A stretch of 64,000 nucleotides of DNA from NCBI GenBank assembly GCA_963383645.1, contig OY726557.1:151946360-152010359 (forward strand). Direction: 5' to 3'. The stretch is from Muscardinus avellanarius (lineage: Eukaryota; Chordata; Mammalia; Rodentia; Gliridae). The position numbers were made by a program, and so were the translations under genes. This document shows positions 1-12,284 of the stretch, piece by piece (positions within the stretch are counted from its first letter, which is position 1; every line of letters starts with the position of its first letter). The notes beneath the pieces were generated by a model. That model did not search any database, had not been told where the DNA came from, and saw only the letters and a program-made list of their open reading frames with translations.

Positions 1-76
1 GGTCAGGGAGTATAGCCTGGAGGGAGAAGGGCTTCCAGGAACCCCAGTACCACCAAAAAAAAAAAAAAAAAAAAGA
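1..76 (+). repeat. Young dimeric SINE, 3' part only
   Basis: The window opens inside a SINE right half with the young-class ending (gcttccaggaaccccagtac) followed by an A tail. The left half lies before base 1. Confidence 0.85.
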
Positions 77-820
77 AGTCAAACAACAAGAAATGCTGGT
101 GAGAATGTGGGGAAATAGGAACTCTTATATGCTGTTGATAGAATTGCAAATTAGTGTAACCACTGTGAAGATAAGTATGGAGATCTCTCAGGAAACTAGG
201 AATGTATCCAGCATATGATCCAGCTATGCTACTACTGGGTGTCTTTCCAAAGGGACCGAAATCAGAATATTATATCAATATATACATATTCAGTTTATAG
301 TAGCACAGTTCATAATAGCCAAATTATGGAACCAACCAAAGTGCCTATCAACAGATAAATGCGTTACAAAATTATGGGCTATACACACAATGGAATTCTA
401 CTCAGCATAAAGAATAACAAAATTATGTCACTTGCAGGAAAATGGATGGACCTGAAGAATATTATGTTAAGTGAAATTAACCAGTCACAGAAAGTGAAGG
501 GTCATGTTTTCTCTTGTATGTGGAAGCTAGGGAGCAATTGGGATATAAAAGGGGTTTTAGATAAAGGAGAGAAAAATCCCAGTGGAGCCAGGGAGGTGGT
601 CTTGAGGAGAGAGAGAATTAACAAATGAAACAATTCCTTGGACATTATTTACATATGTGAGAATGCCCATACCAATCTTAATATCATGTACAGGGAAGGG
701 GGAATGTGGAGGAATGGGGAAAAGATCATCAACTGTTCTGTGCACGTATGTCACTATCACTATTTAGTACATTATGTTGTAAGACAGTAAGATTATGATG
801 TACCAATAAAAGTGTAAAAA
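77..820 (+). mobile_element. L1 fragment (end of ORF2 plus 3'UTR)
   Basis: Sense-oriented 5'-truncated L1. The end of ORF2 is recognisable by the run encoding the usual 'methionine-rich, MEFYSAIKNNK-like' C-terminal region (around 360-500). The 3'UTR follows and ends in a 'gtaccaataaaa' block near 805. Reading frames are broken, so it is a dead copy. Confidence 0.85.
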
Positions 821-1998
821 ACTGTTCAAGTGTATTTGATAGTTTCTTAGTTATTTTTATGTTATCTGATCTGACCTACATAATTCCTATGTTCTTTTAT
901 CTCTGCTCCACAAATGTGAAAATAAAGACTCAGAAAATTAAGTCAACAAAAATCACAAATAATGACTAAATTAAGAGCATTATAAAATATTTTCACTCTC
1001 AGCTCAACTTTTTAGATCGTATATTCAAAGTAAATTAGATAGACCTGAACAAAAATTATTATATCTGAATTATTTCCACACTTTAAATTGGAATTATTTT
1101 TAATATTTTTCCTCCATATCATTATATTGACAAAGTGGCTATGACATCTGAATTATACATTCAGTTGCTTTAGATATCTGTGTCACATTACAAATAACAA
1201 CATGGATAATCAAGAATGAATTTCAGTACACTCCAAGCATGTCTGATGCGGTCATTTAACACTATACAAGGTAAGGAAATACATAATGATAATTTTTTTA
1301 AATGCGTAGTCTTCACTGCACATTTAATTTTCCCATTTTTATTTTCTACCATGTTTTTAAGAGTAGCAGAAATTACAAAGGTAATTTACTATAATTTAAT
1401 GTATTGTTCTAATTACCTAAGTATACTTAAGTATACTTGTTCCTTAGACCTTGCATTGTTTCATATTTCCTCATCTGCTCTTGCTCTGCACATGCCCTTC
1501 CCACCACCACTCTGGAGAATGGAGGCCATGGGCAGTCTTCTATGTGTCCACCCCATGGCCGTTGTCTCATTTCCACTGCTGATAATTATTGCAGCATCTC
1601 TGAGGGAATAGGAAGCTGTACGTATTTGCGTTGCTCAGTGCTAGGAGAAGCTCAAGAACTTCGGAATGAATAACTTTCATCTTCTTATGTAACTTAACTT
1701 GGTTCTTTGTTATATTTTGACATAACTGGAAACTTAAAAATGATTTAGTATTTCAAACCTATAGCTAATTGTAGAACAAAAATAAATAATCCCAGTGATC
1801 AACCCTTCTTTCACCATCTGCCCATTCTTCAGCACCTATGTTCCTAGACAGGTGGGCTTCATAAACACCCACATCCATAAAACAGGTGCTCAGGACATAA
1901 TTAAATATATTTTTAAGTAACTCTCTTTACTTACATAGAAACTTATTACTAAAGTTCTTTACAAGGTGAGCTGCTCTTCCAAATATCTTATGATTATT
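821..1998. other. Intron 1 sequence, nothing recognised
   Basis: AT-rich sequence without a coding signal that can be supported. A 131-codon open frame at 1216-1611 shows no recognisable motif and overlaps another open frame, so it is treated as chance. Confidence 0.5.
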
Positions 1999-2171
1999 TA
2001 CAAGGAGGCTGAGACAGGAGGACCGCAGGTCTGCGACCAGCCTCAGCTATTTAGTGAGGCCCTCTGAAACTAAGTGAGATCCTGTTTCCAAATAAAGAAT
2101 AAAAAGTGAGGCGGGCGTGTAGCTCAGAAGTAGAATGGCCCTGGGTTCAATCCCTAGCACTACAAAAAAGT
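1999..2171 (+). repeat. Dimeric B1/ID-type SINE, 5' truncated, old class
   Basis: Starts within the left half (gaggctgagacaggagga) and ends with a typical ID right half (tgtagctcagaagtagaat, gggttcaatccctagcac) and short A tail. Old-class ending, several point differences. Confidence 0.85.
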
Positions 2172-2690
2172 ATGTCTAAAGTGGGCCCCAGATTCTGGTA
2201 AGATGGTGATCACAGACAGCATGGTTTTAAAAATGTTTTCAAATTCTCACATATAAACGACCAATGAAATTGTTTAGCAAAACCAAAAATGGATGGGCAC
2301 TTATAACAAAATTGTTGACAAGTTGTTGTCACAGACTTCCAAAACACAGACTAAGAGGACAGGCCAGCAGTAACCACAAGACTTGTTTAATATGAGTGCC
2401 AGTGCTACAAAAAGGAGAGAATTTCAGAGTGCCATCTGAAAAGGAACGAACAGGTTACTGAACACAGCCCATAGTTTTTCACTAGAAGCGTCAGGCAATT
2501 TAAGAAAAGCAGCAGAAACTGGGGAGGTTTTGTTCAACCAATAGCAAAATGGTAGGTTTTTTTTAAAGTAAATTCTAAACTTGAGAGCATCCTAATCTGT
2601 AGTTGGAGCAACATGGCTCCTGAAACATCTCAATGCTGAATCTGTAGGGACTTCTCTTTAGGACAAGACCCCACAATGAGGAGCAGACCC
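2172..2690. other. Intron 1 sequence, nothing recognised
   Basis: No gene, RNA or clear repeat recognised. Confidence 0.4.
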
Positions 2691-2725
<35 letters not shown>

Positions 2726-2735
2726 GTGATGATGG
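2691..2735 (+). repeat. (TGA)n microsatellite
   Basis: About 15 tandem TGA/GAT units with one TGG interruption near the end. Likely length-variable. Confidence 0.95.
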
Positions 2736-2761
2736 AAAGAAAAGAAAAACAGGTGTATTTG

Positions 2762-3262
2762 TTTCTAAGTTACTACTGTAAAATAGTGACACAAATTTGG
2801 TGACTTAAAACAATATAAATGTATTATTCCACAGTTCTTCAGGTCAGAAGTCTGGATAGGCCTGTCTGATTTCTCTGTTTTGAGTCCTGTGAGGTAGAAA
2901 TCAAGATGGGAGAGTCTGGAGGAGGTCACATTCCAGTCTTTCAGGCTTGGTAGAACTCTGTGGCACGTGGTTATAGGACTGAGGTTGCAATTCCTTGCTG
3001 TCTGTCTCTCATCTCTCAGACCTTCCATTTTGACTCATCATTTCTGCCTGCAGCTGACAAAGGGCTCTGCTTTTAAGGACTCACATGACTAAATTGGGTT
3101 TACACAGATAACCTGAGGTTATTTCTCTTGATTTTATTTTATGACCTGGAACCTTAATTATATTTGCAGAATACCTTTTGTTACACAACATAATATATGT
3201 GTGGGTTCCAGAGCTTAGACCAGAGACATATTTGGGATCATTTGGCCCACCACGCTGGAGGA
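2762..3262. repeat. Old mammalian interspersed repeat, family not assigned
   Basis: The text (gtgacttaaaacaatataaa, cagttcttcaggtcagaagt, ending near 'tttgggatcatttggcccac') resembles a very common ancient mammalian repeat that I cannot name with certainty. No coding content is supported. Confidence 0.45.
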
Positions 3263-3535
3263 GGGCCCCAAGCCAGGAAGTATCAGGAAGCAAAGTTGCT
3301 GTGTGTATATAAATGAAGGGTCCTGTGACATTAGAAAATTTTCCTAAAATGTGTGCTTCCTAAAAATGAACAGAAATGACTTCCTATAAAAACATGCAAT
3401 AAGAAGTTACAGGCATAGCCTTTTATCTCAAAAACAAGCTAAAGATTTAGAAAGAGGTCGTAAAAATAATGCTTGTCAGAATGAGAAAAATTCAAAGAGG
3501 AGGGAAAGAACTGAGATACTAGAAATAAAAGGGTA

Positions 3536-3749
3536 TTTTTTTTTTTTTTTTTTTTTGCTGGTCTGGGGATGGAACCCAGGGGTATTTGACCTCTGAGCTA
3601 TACCCTCAGCCCTATTTTTTTATTCTTTATTTTGAAACAGGGTCTCACTGAGTTGCAGAGGGCCTCACTAAGTAGCTGAGGCTGTCCGCGAACTATGATC
3701 CTCGGGTCTCAGCCTCCCTAATGCTGGGATTACAAGCGTGCGCCACCAT
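3536..3749 (-). repeat. Dimeric B1/ID-type SINE, old class
   Basis: Inverted: T tail at 3536-3556, ID half (ctctgagctataccctcag), then B1 half ending tgcgccaccat. Complete apart from the last few bases. Confidence 0.9.
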
Positions 3750-3845
3750 AAAGGGTAAAATTTAATGCAAGACAGAACGAACATGATAGAGAATGTTTTG
3801 AGAAAACTGAAAATGGAAAAGGGACAACATATTAACATAAAATTA

Positions 3846-3976
3846 GTTTGAGGCCACCTTAGCAACTTAGCAAGGACTTAAACAACTTCATGAGACACTG
3901 TTTCAAAATGAAAAATAAAAAGATCTAGGAATAGAGTTTAGAGATAGAATTCCTCTGGGTCTGATCCCTGGTTTGA
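3846..3976 (+). repeat. Decayed dimeric SINE fragment
   Basis: Remnant of the linker and right half (tttgaggccaccttagcaac, tagagatagaattcctctgg). Highly diverged, no TSD seen. Confidence 0.6.
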
Positions 3977-4899
3977 AAAAGTGGCTTTAAAAGAATTAGA
4001 AAGTTAAAAATATTGAGAATAGGCAAAAAAATTCAATATAAAGTTAAATAAGATCTCTACTAAAAATAAAAAAGCAAAGGAACAGAAAAAATACAAACAG
4101 CCATAATACTAAAGTACAAAAATATTTGCTAAAATGTTTACTTGAAACTATCTAGTGAGAGCATAGAAATATCAAACCAGAAAACCAACATCAGAACATA
4201 GTAATTGCTATATTTTAAAGATCTAGGAAAAACTAGCAAAAAGTTTGATTAATATTACATATAATAGTGAACAGCCATGTTTTGTGCTAGCAGGAATGGA
4301 GCAATATATTAAAGACATTCAAGTAAAGAAATGTTAGACAGAAATTTTATATACTCCAAAATATATAAAAAGAACAGATCAACTGTGAACAAAATACAAG
4401 AACTCAGGGGAATAGTTCCCAGAGCCTTCCTAAGGATTGCTCAGACAATCAAAACAACTATACAAATATCAACATATGCCATGTGGTAGCATTAAGTCTA
4501 TAGTTATCTATAGAATTCAGCCTAATTGATGTTAAAAGAGCATATATAGTGTCTATATGTTCAGACAGAATGTAGTATAACTACAAAAAGTAGAGGAAGT
4601 AAAAGCATTCTCACTAATTACGTAGAGGACCATAGTATTAGTATTAGTATTAGTAATAGTATTAGTAATCTAAGACTGTTATGAAGGATGAAGCCAATAA
4701 ATATATGTAAGATATTCTATCATCTCTTATTGTCCTTTGGAATCAGGATTCTTGGTATAAGAGATACAGGTATAATATAAAAGAAATTAAGCGAAAAATC
4801 TGTAATCCTGAATCCAAGTTGAATTGGAAGTATCTAATGAATTTTTTCATCTTGTAAAAGATTTTCTAAAGAAAGTGATGATCCATGACTGCATTGTTT
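3977..4899. other. AT-rich intron sequence with a short (TATTAG)n tract
   Basis: No gene or family recognised. A short tandem tract of TATTAG-type units lies at 4633-4669. Confidence 0.6.
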
Positions 4900-5338
4900 T
4901 ATCTCCTGAGCCCAGCTCTCCACTTATAGATGGCACCTATAACCTCAGCTATTCAGTCCTCATTCCTTTCAATCTGTATCTCCTTCCTCTTCTTCACTTT
5001 TAGCCACAAAGCTTGTGCATCCTATCAGTGCTACATTTCAAGTATTTCAAATCCACCCACTCCTGTCCATCTTCATGGTCCATCATTTCTCACCTCCAGC
5101 ACTGCAAGTCTTCTCTTTGATTTTCTTACATCTAATCTTGCCACCACTGAATCCATTTCTCACATTGCAAAGCGCTCCACATAAAGCAAGCCCCATTATA
5201 TAACTTTATGTTTTTAACTCATTGATGGCTTCCAGAATTCTAAGAATATGGTAGTGATCTGTTCGTTGTGGCCCCTGTCTGACATTGGACCTGTGAGGAA
5301 CCATTCTCCTTCCAGCTCTCTGATTCTTTAGCCCCACT

Positions 5339-5369
<31 letters not shown>

Positions 5370-5695
5370 GGCTTCTTGAACATGCCAAGCCTCAAGAGCC
5401 TTCTCACTAGGTGTATTCTCTGCTGCAATGCTCCCTCCTTCCCATATATCTTACCTTTTTGGGGGGTTTCAGCTTAAATACTGCTCCAGATCCCTATCCT
5501 ACAGGGCAGTATACCTCCAAGTGTATATCATTCTGCAGATCTTATAACATTCTGAGCTCCTGCAATTGCACTTTCAGTGCCAACTTTTCACATACACACA
5601 GAGGTTCTATGAGGAGAGAAACCCGTCTGCTTATCCAACAGTTTTCTCATTTCTCAGCATGTAGCAGATGCTGATGAGATAAATATTTATTGAAT
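4900..5695 (+). repeat. L2 LINE 3' portion
   Basis: Ancient L2 3' end in sense: 'gatggcttccagaattctaa', 'ttgaacatgccaagc' and the terminal 'ataaatatttattgaatgaa' match the family pattern. A run of 29 T at 5342-5370 interrupts it and has no SINE or L1 body attached. Open frames across it are remnants or chance. Confidence 0.65.
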
Positions 5696-6259
5696 GAATT
5701 AGGGAATGGCTGTCTAAATAGATACAACTGAAGAATAAAAAGTCTGCTATCTTCCTGGATCATAATTTGTATTAATTAAAGTCAGGTGTGATGTCATCAA
5801 TTTTATTTATAGGAATATTACTTATAGGATATATATTATATAGCCATTTATTTGACTACCAAGTTTTTGTTATTAATCTTTTTTCATAAAGATCATTTTA
5901 TTTATCTACAAAATATTGTATTTTTCGACTTTAATGTATAAAAATACAATAAAAGCTGATTAATAATACCCCAACAAATAACACTTTTTTGCTCTGCTTT
6001 TATCAGACTAGGCAAACCACAAAGGTAAATAGCCTATTACTAGGAAATTTATAAACATGTAAATAAAGATGTAAATAAAGCTACAAACTCATATGCCAGT
6101 TTTTTGTATTTTATATAAGAAATATACATAAATGTCCACCTATACTCCTTTGAAATTACAATAATGGGAAAACGGATATCATATCTTGGTACAAATGTAG
6201 ACAGACATTTCTTATGAAGATTTTAAATCACAAAGGTTAAATAAAAAATAATATTAATG
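5696..6259. other. AT-rich intron sequence, nothing recognised
   Basis: No supported feature. Confidence 0.4.
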
Positions 6260-6467
6260 AGCCGGGCATGGTGGCACACACTTGTAATCTCAGCATTCGG
6301 GAGGCTGAGACAGGAGGATCACAGTTTGCAGACAGCCTCAGCTACTTAGTAAACTTAGTGAGGCCCTTTGCAACTCAGTGAGACCCTGTTTCAAAATAAA
6401 GAAAAAAATTGGGCTGGGCTGGGAGTGTAGCTCGGAGGTAGAATGCCCCTGGGTTCCATTCCCAGTA

Positions 6468-6515
<48 letters not shown>
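6260..6515 (+). repeat. Dimeric SINE (old class) ending in a (CA)n microsatellite
   Basis: Complete B1-like half from gccgggcatggtggcacaca and ID half (tgtagctcggaggtagaatg, gggttccattcccagtacca). Its A tail has been replaced by about 23 CA units at 6470-6515, a usual fate of SINE tails. Confidence 0.9.
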
Positions 6516-6517
<2 letters not shown>

Positions 6518-6570
6518 TTAATGAATTATTTGGCTGGAACATAATAACAGATAATGAATTATTTCTTTTT

Positions 6571-6748
6571 TGAAGGGTGATACTGGGGTTCCTGGAAGCC
6601 CTTCTACCTCCGGCCAACACTCCCAGACCTATTTTATATTTTTGAAACAGGGTCTCTTAAGCCAGCCCGGCTGGCTTCGAACCTGTGCGATCCTCCTGTC
6701 TCCGCCTCCCAAGCGCGGGGATTACAAGCGTGCGCCACCACACCTGGC
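6571..6748 (-). repeat. Young dimeric SINE, first of a pair
   Basis: Inverted young-class copy: ggttcctggaagcccttcta at its right half and ctggcttcgaacctg (B box of the left half). Flanked by gaattatttctt on both sides. The same target word also follows the next SINE. Confidence 0.9.
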
Positions 6749-6769
6749 GAATTATTTCTTTCTTTCTTT

Positions 6770-6977
6770 TTTTTTTTTTTGGTGGTACTGGGTTTCCTGG
6801 AAGCCCTTCTACCTCCGGGATACACTCCCACGGGCTACACTCCCAGACCTATTTTTTAACATTTTTATGTGGAAACAGAGTCTCTTAAACCAGCGAGGCT
6901 GGCTGCGAACCAGCGCGATCCTCCTGTCTCCGCCTCCCAAACGCGGGGATTACAAGCGTGCGCCACCACACCTGGCA
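6770..6977 (-). repeat. Young dimeric SINE, second of a pair in the same target
   Basis: Inverted young-class copy directly after the previous one. It is separated from it only by a repeat of the target word and a T tail, and is followed by aaattatttctt. A short internal duplication (gatacactcccacgggctac) sits at its right half. Confidence 0.9.
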
Positions 6978-7164
6978 AATTATTTCTTAAACAAGCCAAA
7001 TAGTAAACAGAACATGCTACTTCTGTACATTCTTCTTTTGTGTCACTACACAGTTCTCAATTGCTTTGGTTCCCTGAATGGTTTCTGTGTTTCTTTTCTC
7101 ATAGACATCTGACAACAGTATGTGATATGTACATGTTTCTGGTATAAAAGTAAGAATCTCATAA

Positions 7165-7552
7165 TAACCCATTTTTATTTCCATTTTTAATATGCTTTTA
7201 TTAGCTCATTGTAGTTATACATCATAGTGAAATTCAAAGTTATACAAACATACATGCTCACTTGGTGTGTTTTTCTCCAGGTCCCACCCCACTCCCCTCC
7301 GCCCCATACCTGTCAGTGAAATTGGTAGTGATATCCTCATATATGCGCATAGCATTACTTGAACTGTTTCCTTCATTGAACTTCCTCCCCCCACGACTCT
7401 CCCTAAATCCTCTTCTTTATCTGAAGTCCCTTTTGTTTCCTGTTTTCTTTCTTGCTTCCCCATATGAGAGAAAATATTCTACACTTGAGTTTCTGAGACT
7501 GACTGAATTCACTTAGCATAATATCCTCTAGTTCTATCCATTTTTCTGCAAG
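7165..7552 (-). mobile_element. L1 3' end fragment
   Basis: Antisense L1 3'UTR: 'gtagttatacatcatagtga' near the tail, pyrimidine-rich block, then 'actgaattcacttagcataa' from the end of ORF2. 5'-truncated, diverged. Confidence 0.75.
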
Positions 7553-8054
7553 AAGGACTGAGAGAACACCAGGGACACTTCTGCAATGATTCAGTGATAA
7601 GGGTTTGAACTGCAGCAGAGCAGAGAGAACAGGATGGAGAAAAAAGTGAAATGTTTTATAGAAGATTTTTTTTAAAAGGCTAAACGTAATATATAATGTC
7701 AGTACCAAATGGAAATGGGAAGAACGGATGTGGAAAAATTACCAATTTGTGTTTTTCATTTTTAGACTGAGTAAAAATATGGCAGACAGTAAAATTGTAT
7801 TAAATACAAAAACACTAAAATTGTGTCCACTCAGTTCATTATATTTATGGAATTGGGAAGAGTAATTAGCAAATAAAATTTCTTCATTACAACCAGCTAT
7901 TCTTAGAATCAAGATTTTTTTAGAATAGTTATTTTTTGAAGAATAGATCCTATACATTCTGCCCATACACACTGACATAGCCTTTCATACCTAGAAAAAG
8001 TAATGCTAGTACCTACCAAGATGCAAGGCAATTCATTAAAAGTAGGGCCAGTGT
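7553..8054. other. Intron 1 sequence, nothing recognised
   Basis: No supported feature. Confidence 0.4.
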
Positions 8055-9010
8055 TGGGGTAAAAGTCTACTTAAGGGTTTGTGGACAACAGGTCTGTTAC
8101 CAGGTGTGTGGAGAGGGGTGGCCTTCTCTGGGCCTCTGGAAGGATTACTGCTATGTCACTAGGTGGGTCTCTGTTCAGGCAGGATTGGTGAGGAGCTGTG
8201 GCTGGGGAAGGCTGGAACTAGGCACAAGACTACTTCAGAATCCATAGCTGAGACTGAGGTCTGCAGATCTGTCTCTGCAACACAGGTGGGTGAGTCTCCT
8301 CTTGGTTCCTGGGTGGGCAAGACTGCCCCTGGATCATAGCTGAGCGGTATTGGAGTCAAATTTCATGGCCGTTTCCAGGTCTGCTATAGGACTCACATGC
8401 AGCCTTTCATGGCGCACATGGGCATGGTCCCAGCAGGCCTTTGGGTAGTAGCCACAAGTGCTTGAAGACCAGTATACTGGGGCTAGAGTCCAGTCATAGG
8501 CCTTTTCAGGGCTGCTGAGGGACTGAGGGTGACAAGCCTGCTTTCCAGGATTTGGATGTCTGGCTCCCAGTGGGTTTCTGGGTGGCACATCTGCTCTCAG
8601 GCAATAGCTGAGAGGGCTGGAGCTGAATAGCAGGGCCACCCTCAGTTCTAGGACTATGGTTGGTGGACCTGTTGCCCAAGGTAAGGTTGAGCACGATTGC
8701 TCCTGGGCCCTGTAGCAGATGGTCCTGGTGCAGGACCAAGCCCAGACAAGGTTATAGCCAATGTCTACTAGGGTTGAGGGCACTGCTGCTCTGTACACTG
8801 CACCATAGTCATCAAATCTGCCACCCCAGAATGTGGCTGCCCTCTCAGAACAGCCCTCCTTTGTCTTGGACTCCACCATGATTTTGCAGCCTTCTCTCTG
8901 GATCCCAGAGGTTCCTCAGAGGTACTTCTGTGGGTGGATAGCTGCCAAAATCTTCCTGTTATCAAAAAATATAAGCAGGAGACTTGCTATTCTGTCATCC
9001 TGTTGACTGA
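8055..9010 (-). repeat. GC-richer block, possibly an old L1 5'UTR
   Basis: A block richer in G+C than its surroundings, made of loosely repeated phrases such as 'ggtctgctataggactcaca' and ending in 'attctgtcatcctgttgact', which resembles the start of old mammalian L1 5'UTRs read in reverse. It contains a 181-codon antisense open frame (8334-8879) without recognisable domains, which I do not call a gene. An LTR or another old repeat is an alternative. Confidence 0.35.
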
Positions 9011-10198
9011 TAATTGTTACTTCAAAAATAATATTTTGAATTGCACCTGGCATGTACATAGTAAGCACTATCTAAATATTCCATAAATAAATATATGTTT
9101 TTAAAGGTCCCTCTTAATTCTTATAGAGAGCAATCTCTTCTGCTCAAGCTTTAGCATGGGTTTACTCCGCCTCCAGAAGATTCTGCATTAAAATACTGTG
9201 TACATCTGAGGGTCTCATTAAAGGAAAAAAAGGACCACTCAGTGCAAATTCAGGCTTTTATGGAGGCTACTTAATTCCTCTAATGAAGCAGCAGCCTCTT
9301 CAATTCTCTTAGGAGAATGCTGTACAGGAAGGGTTTTCCTTTGCCAGGATGTTGTCCTGGTGTTCAGGCTAGATGTCCATTTCCTCTGTGTCCCTACATC
9401 CTTCCTATTAAATAGAGAGTGTCTGCACTCTCCCATTCCCACCCTCAATAGTGTGTGTCAGAAGAACTCCCTTAGTCCTTCCTGAGCTCTCTAAGCTTTC
9501 AGTGAAGTTTGAAGCCTTTTCTAGCCTTTTGATCAAGTCTGGTATTTAAAGTACACAGGGATTCCTTAGAAAATGTAGTTATTATTCCTTACTGTCGATT
9601 GAAATTCAGCCCACCAGCTGATAAAAGGAGGAGAGCGGTGCCTGTCCATTGCTCACAGTCCTGCCTGCTAATGTCACTGTGCATCATTAGTGGGAATTCT
9701 CTGGAATATATTGCTTGGAGAAAATCATTAGTATTTTTATGATTCCAATGCCAAGTGGCCTCTAATATTTTGTAAAATAAATTGTTCATTGGAGTACACT
9801 GTTAGATCAACTTATATCTCCAGAAAATATTTATAAACCCTGCAGTCTGTCTAAACTCTGTTGGCATCAAGAATTTTTAGTGGCACAATTATTTATCATC
9901 CTATTCTCCTATGTGTGTTTATATTTTTCTAATATGTACAGGCTAAGAAAGCACCACATAGCAAAGGCAATGGTTTTGCATCCCATAGCTTTCTATAATA
10001 AGAAAAACAACTGCATATGTAATAACAACAATAATAACATGGTAATGATAGCACTTATTGCGTATTTAAAGTATGCCAAGTGCTACGACAAGCAGAGATA
10101 TATTACCTCATGTAAGATGTAAGATGATAGAGACCAGAACACTCTAGGTTAATGTCACATTTTAAAAATGACTTCTAATCAAAGTATTTCATAATGAG
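9011..10198. other. Intron 1 sequence with a MIR fragment
   Basis: Mostly unrecognised. About 10040-10110 (gcacttattgcgtatttaaa, tgccaagtgct) looks like the end of an ancient MIR in reverse orientation. Confidence 0.45.
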
Positions 10199-10383
10199 CC
10201 GGGCGTGGTGGCACACGCTTGTAATCCCCGCGCTTGGGAGGGGGAAACAGGAGGATCACGCAGGTTCGAAGCCAGTCGTGCTGGCTTAAGATACCCTGTT
10301 TCCAAATAAGAATATAAAAAATAGGTGTCTGGGAGTGTAGCCTGGAGGTAGAAGGGTTTCCAGGAACCCCAGTACCACAAAAA
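10199..10383 (+). repeat. Young dimeric SINE with perfect TSD
   Basis: Full-length young-class copy with an 18-bp perfect target-site duplication (aaagtatttcataatgag) at 10181-10198 and 10384-10401. The left half holds the B-box-like ggttcgaagcc. The right half ends with the rewritten ttccaggaaccccagtacc block. Intact TSD and few differences indicate a recent insertion. Confidence 0.95.
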
Positions 10384-10859
10384 AAAGTATTTCATAATGA
10401 GATAATATTGCGTTTACTACCTATGATCTACTTTTTTTCTCAGATTACAGATGGTAGATATCTTTCCACATCAGTACCTCAAGATCTTCACAAATTTTTA
10501 TGCCTTCTAACATGTATATTTTAAGATAATAAAGGATACATAAATATAATAGCTTTATTTGTTCATATATATAAAGCTATCAAAAGATGTGGATATAGGA
10601 GATAGATATATAATTTTTTTTGGTATTCTGGAACATTCCAGAAAAGCTTTGTGGTATCAATGATTTGAACAAAACAAAAAACTTAAAAGGATCAACCATT
10701 TAGTTATTTCATTTTTAAATGTACTTTTGCAAATAAATAATTTCATAAAGTTAATTAGAAAAATTCAAATTGTGCATCATTGTTCTTGTGAAAGCTACAA
10801 AATGTCTGTAAAAAGTAGCATACACACCCATATGAACACCTTCACAAATTTGTAGAATC

Positions 10860-11162
10860 TTCTATAAATATAGTCATGTCTGCACAATGATGTTTTAATC
10901 AAGGATAGGACTCCATAAATGCACTGGTAGTCCTATAAGGTGATAATGGAGCTCAAAATTCCTATCTTCTACTGATGTGGTAGCCATGATAACATCACAG
11001 TGCAATTCATTATTCATGTGTTTGTGGTGATGTTGGTGTAAACAAACTCTACTGTGCTGCTAGTCATGTAAAAGTATAGTATACAATATTTTTATAACAC
11101 TTAATACTTGATAGTGATAATCAACAACTGTGTTCCTGGTTTATGTATTTACTGTACTATAC
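10860..11162 (+). mobile_element. Old DNA transposon remnant, first half (Tigger-like)
   Basis: The text 'gcactggtagtcctataagg' to 'ctggtttatgtatttactgt' follows a common ancient mammalian repeat with terminal inverted repeats, which I take to be a Tigger-type element. The chimeric L1 has split it: the other half continues at about 14500-14705. Confidence 0.4.
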
Positions 11163-12284
11163 TTTTTTTTTATTGGTGAACTGTATTCATACATCATAGT
11201 GGGATACAAACTTTTGTAGACATACATGCACATATCGCCCAGTCAGCCCCCACCCGATCCCCACCCCATTCTCTCCCCATCCCTCCCTCCCATGCTTGGC
11301 TTAGTGGTTGACATCTAGTATTATAGCAATTTATCCAAAATTAAAAATGATAATCTCACATAACAGTTTCATTTGTCTGATGCCAAGCTTTTGATGACTT
11401 AAAGATAACACTTCAATATTTCTTTTTACTTTCTTTCTTACCAGAGAATATTTTTTTCTATTTTTTTTGGTGAAACTATCATATATTTATATATTTATTT
11501 TTCAGAAAAAAACTCTATCCTAATATGGAATATGGACTCTAAATACCCAAAACGATCTTGAAAAAGAACAAAGCTAGAAGATATATATTTTCTGATTTCA
11601 AACCATATAAAGCTACAATAATTGAAACAGTGTAGTACTGTTCTAAAGGCAGATATATAAACCCTTGGAGTTAAATAAAAGCCTAGAGCTAAATTCTTCC
11701 CTATATTGTCAAGTTATTTTTGACAAGGTTTCTACGAACATTTGGTGGTGGGAATAATAATCTTTTAACTAAATATTGTTGAAACATAATAATTACATGG
11801 AAAAGAATAAAGTTGGACCCTTACCTAATCCCATATACAAATATTAACTCAAAATAGATAAAAGACCTAAATATAAATCTTAAGACTATAAACTTTTAGG
11901 AGAAAATCTGGGTCATAAAACCTCACAACATTGAAATTGGCAGTGATTTCTTGGATATATTTCAATGGCACAGGCAACAGAAGAGTATACAAACTCCCTA
12001 AAAAATAAAAAAAAAATTGTATATCCAAAGACAATGTAAACAGAGTTAAAAGTTACTGATAGAATGGGAAAAAATATTTCCAAATGCTATATCTGAAGGT
12101 ATATTAATATTCCAACTAGAAATCCTAAAAATTAACAACAATAAAGGCAAACAATACCACTTAGAGATAGGTAAAAGACTAACATAAATAATGAATCTCC
12201 ACAGATAACCAATCTTAGTTGTCTGTTGGATGGAAACTCTTGTTTCTCTGGTTCTGGTGTGTGTTACCTATTTCTTCTTTGTAG

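Noticed and set aside
2691..2735. CRISPR-like or coding repeat
   Set aside because: Simple trinucleotide microsatellite without spacers in a mammalian intron.
6570..7112. 180-codon open frame on +
   Set aside because: It runs through two inverted SINEs and their T tails. The internal repetition of the protein just mirrors the two SINE copies.
8334..8879. 181-codon antisense open frame as a gene
   Set aside because: No recognisable domain, start context or splice structure. It lies in a repeat-like GC-richer block, probably an old L1 5'UTR, and overlaps other frames.
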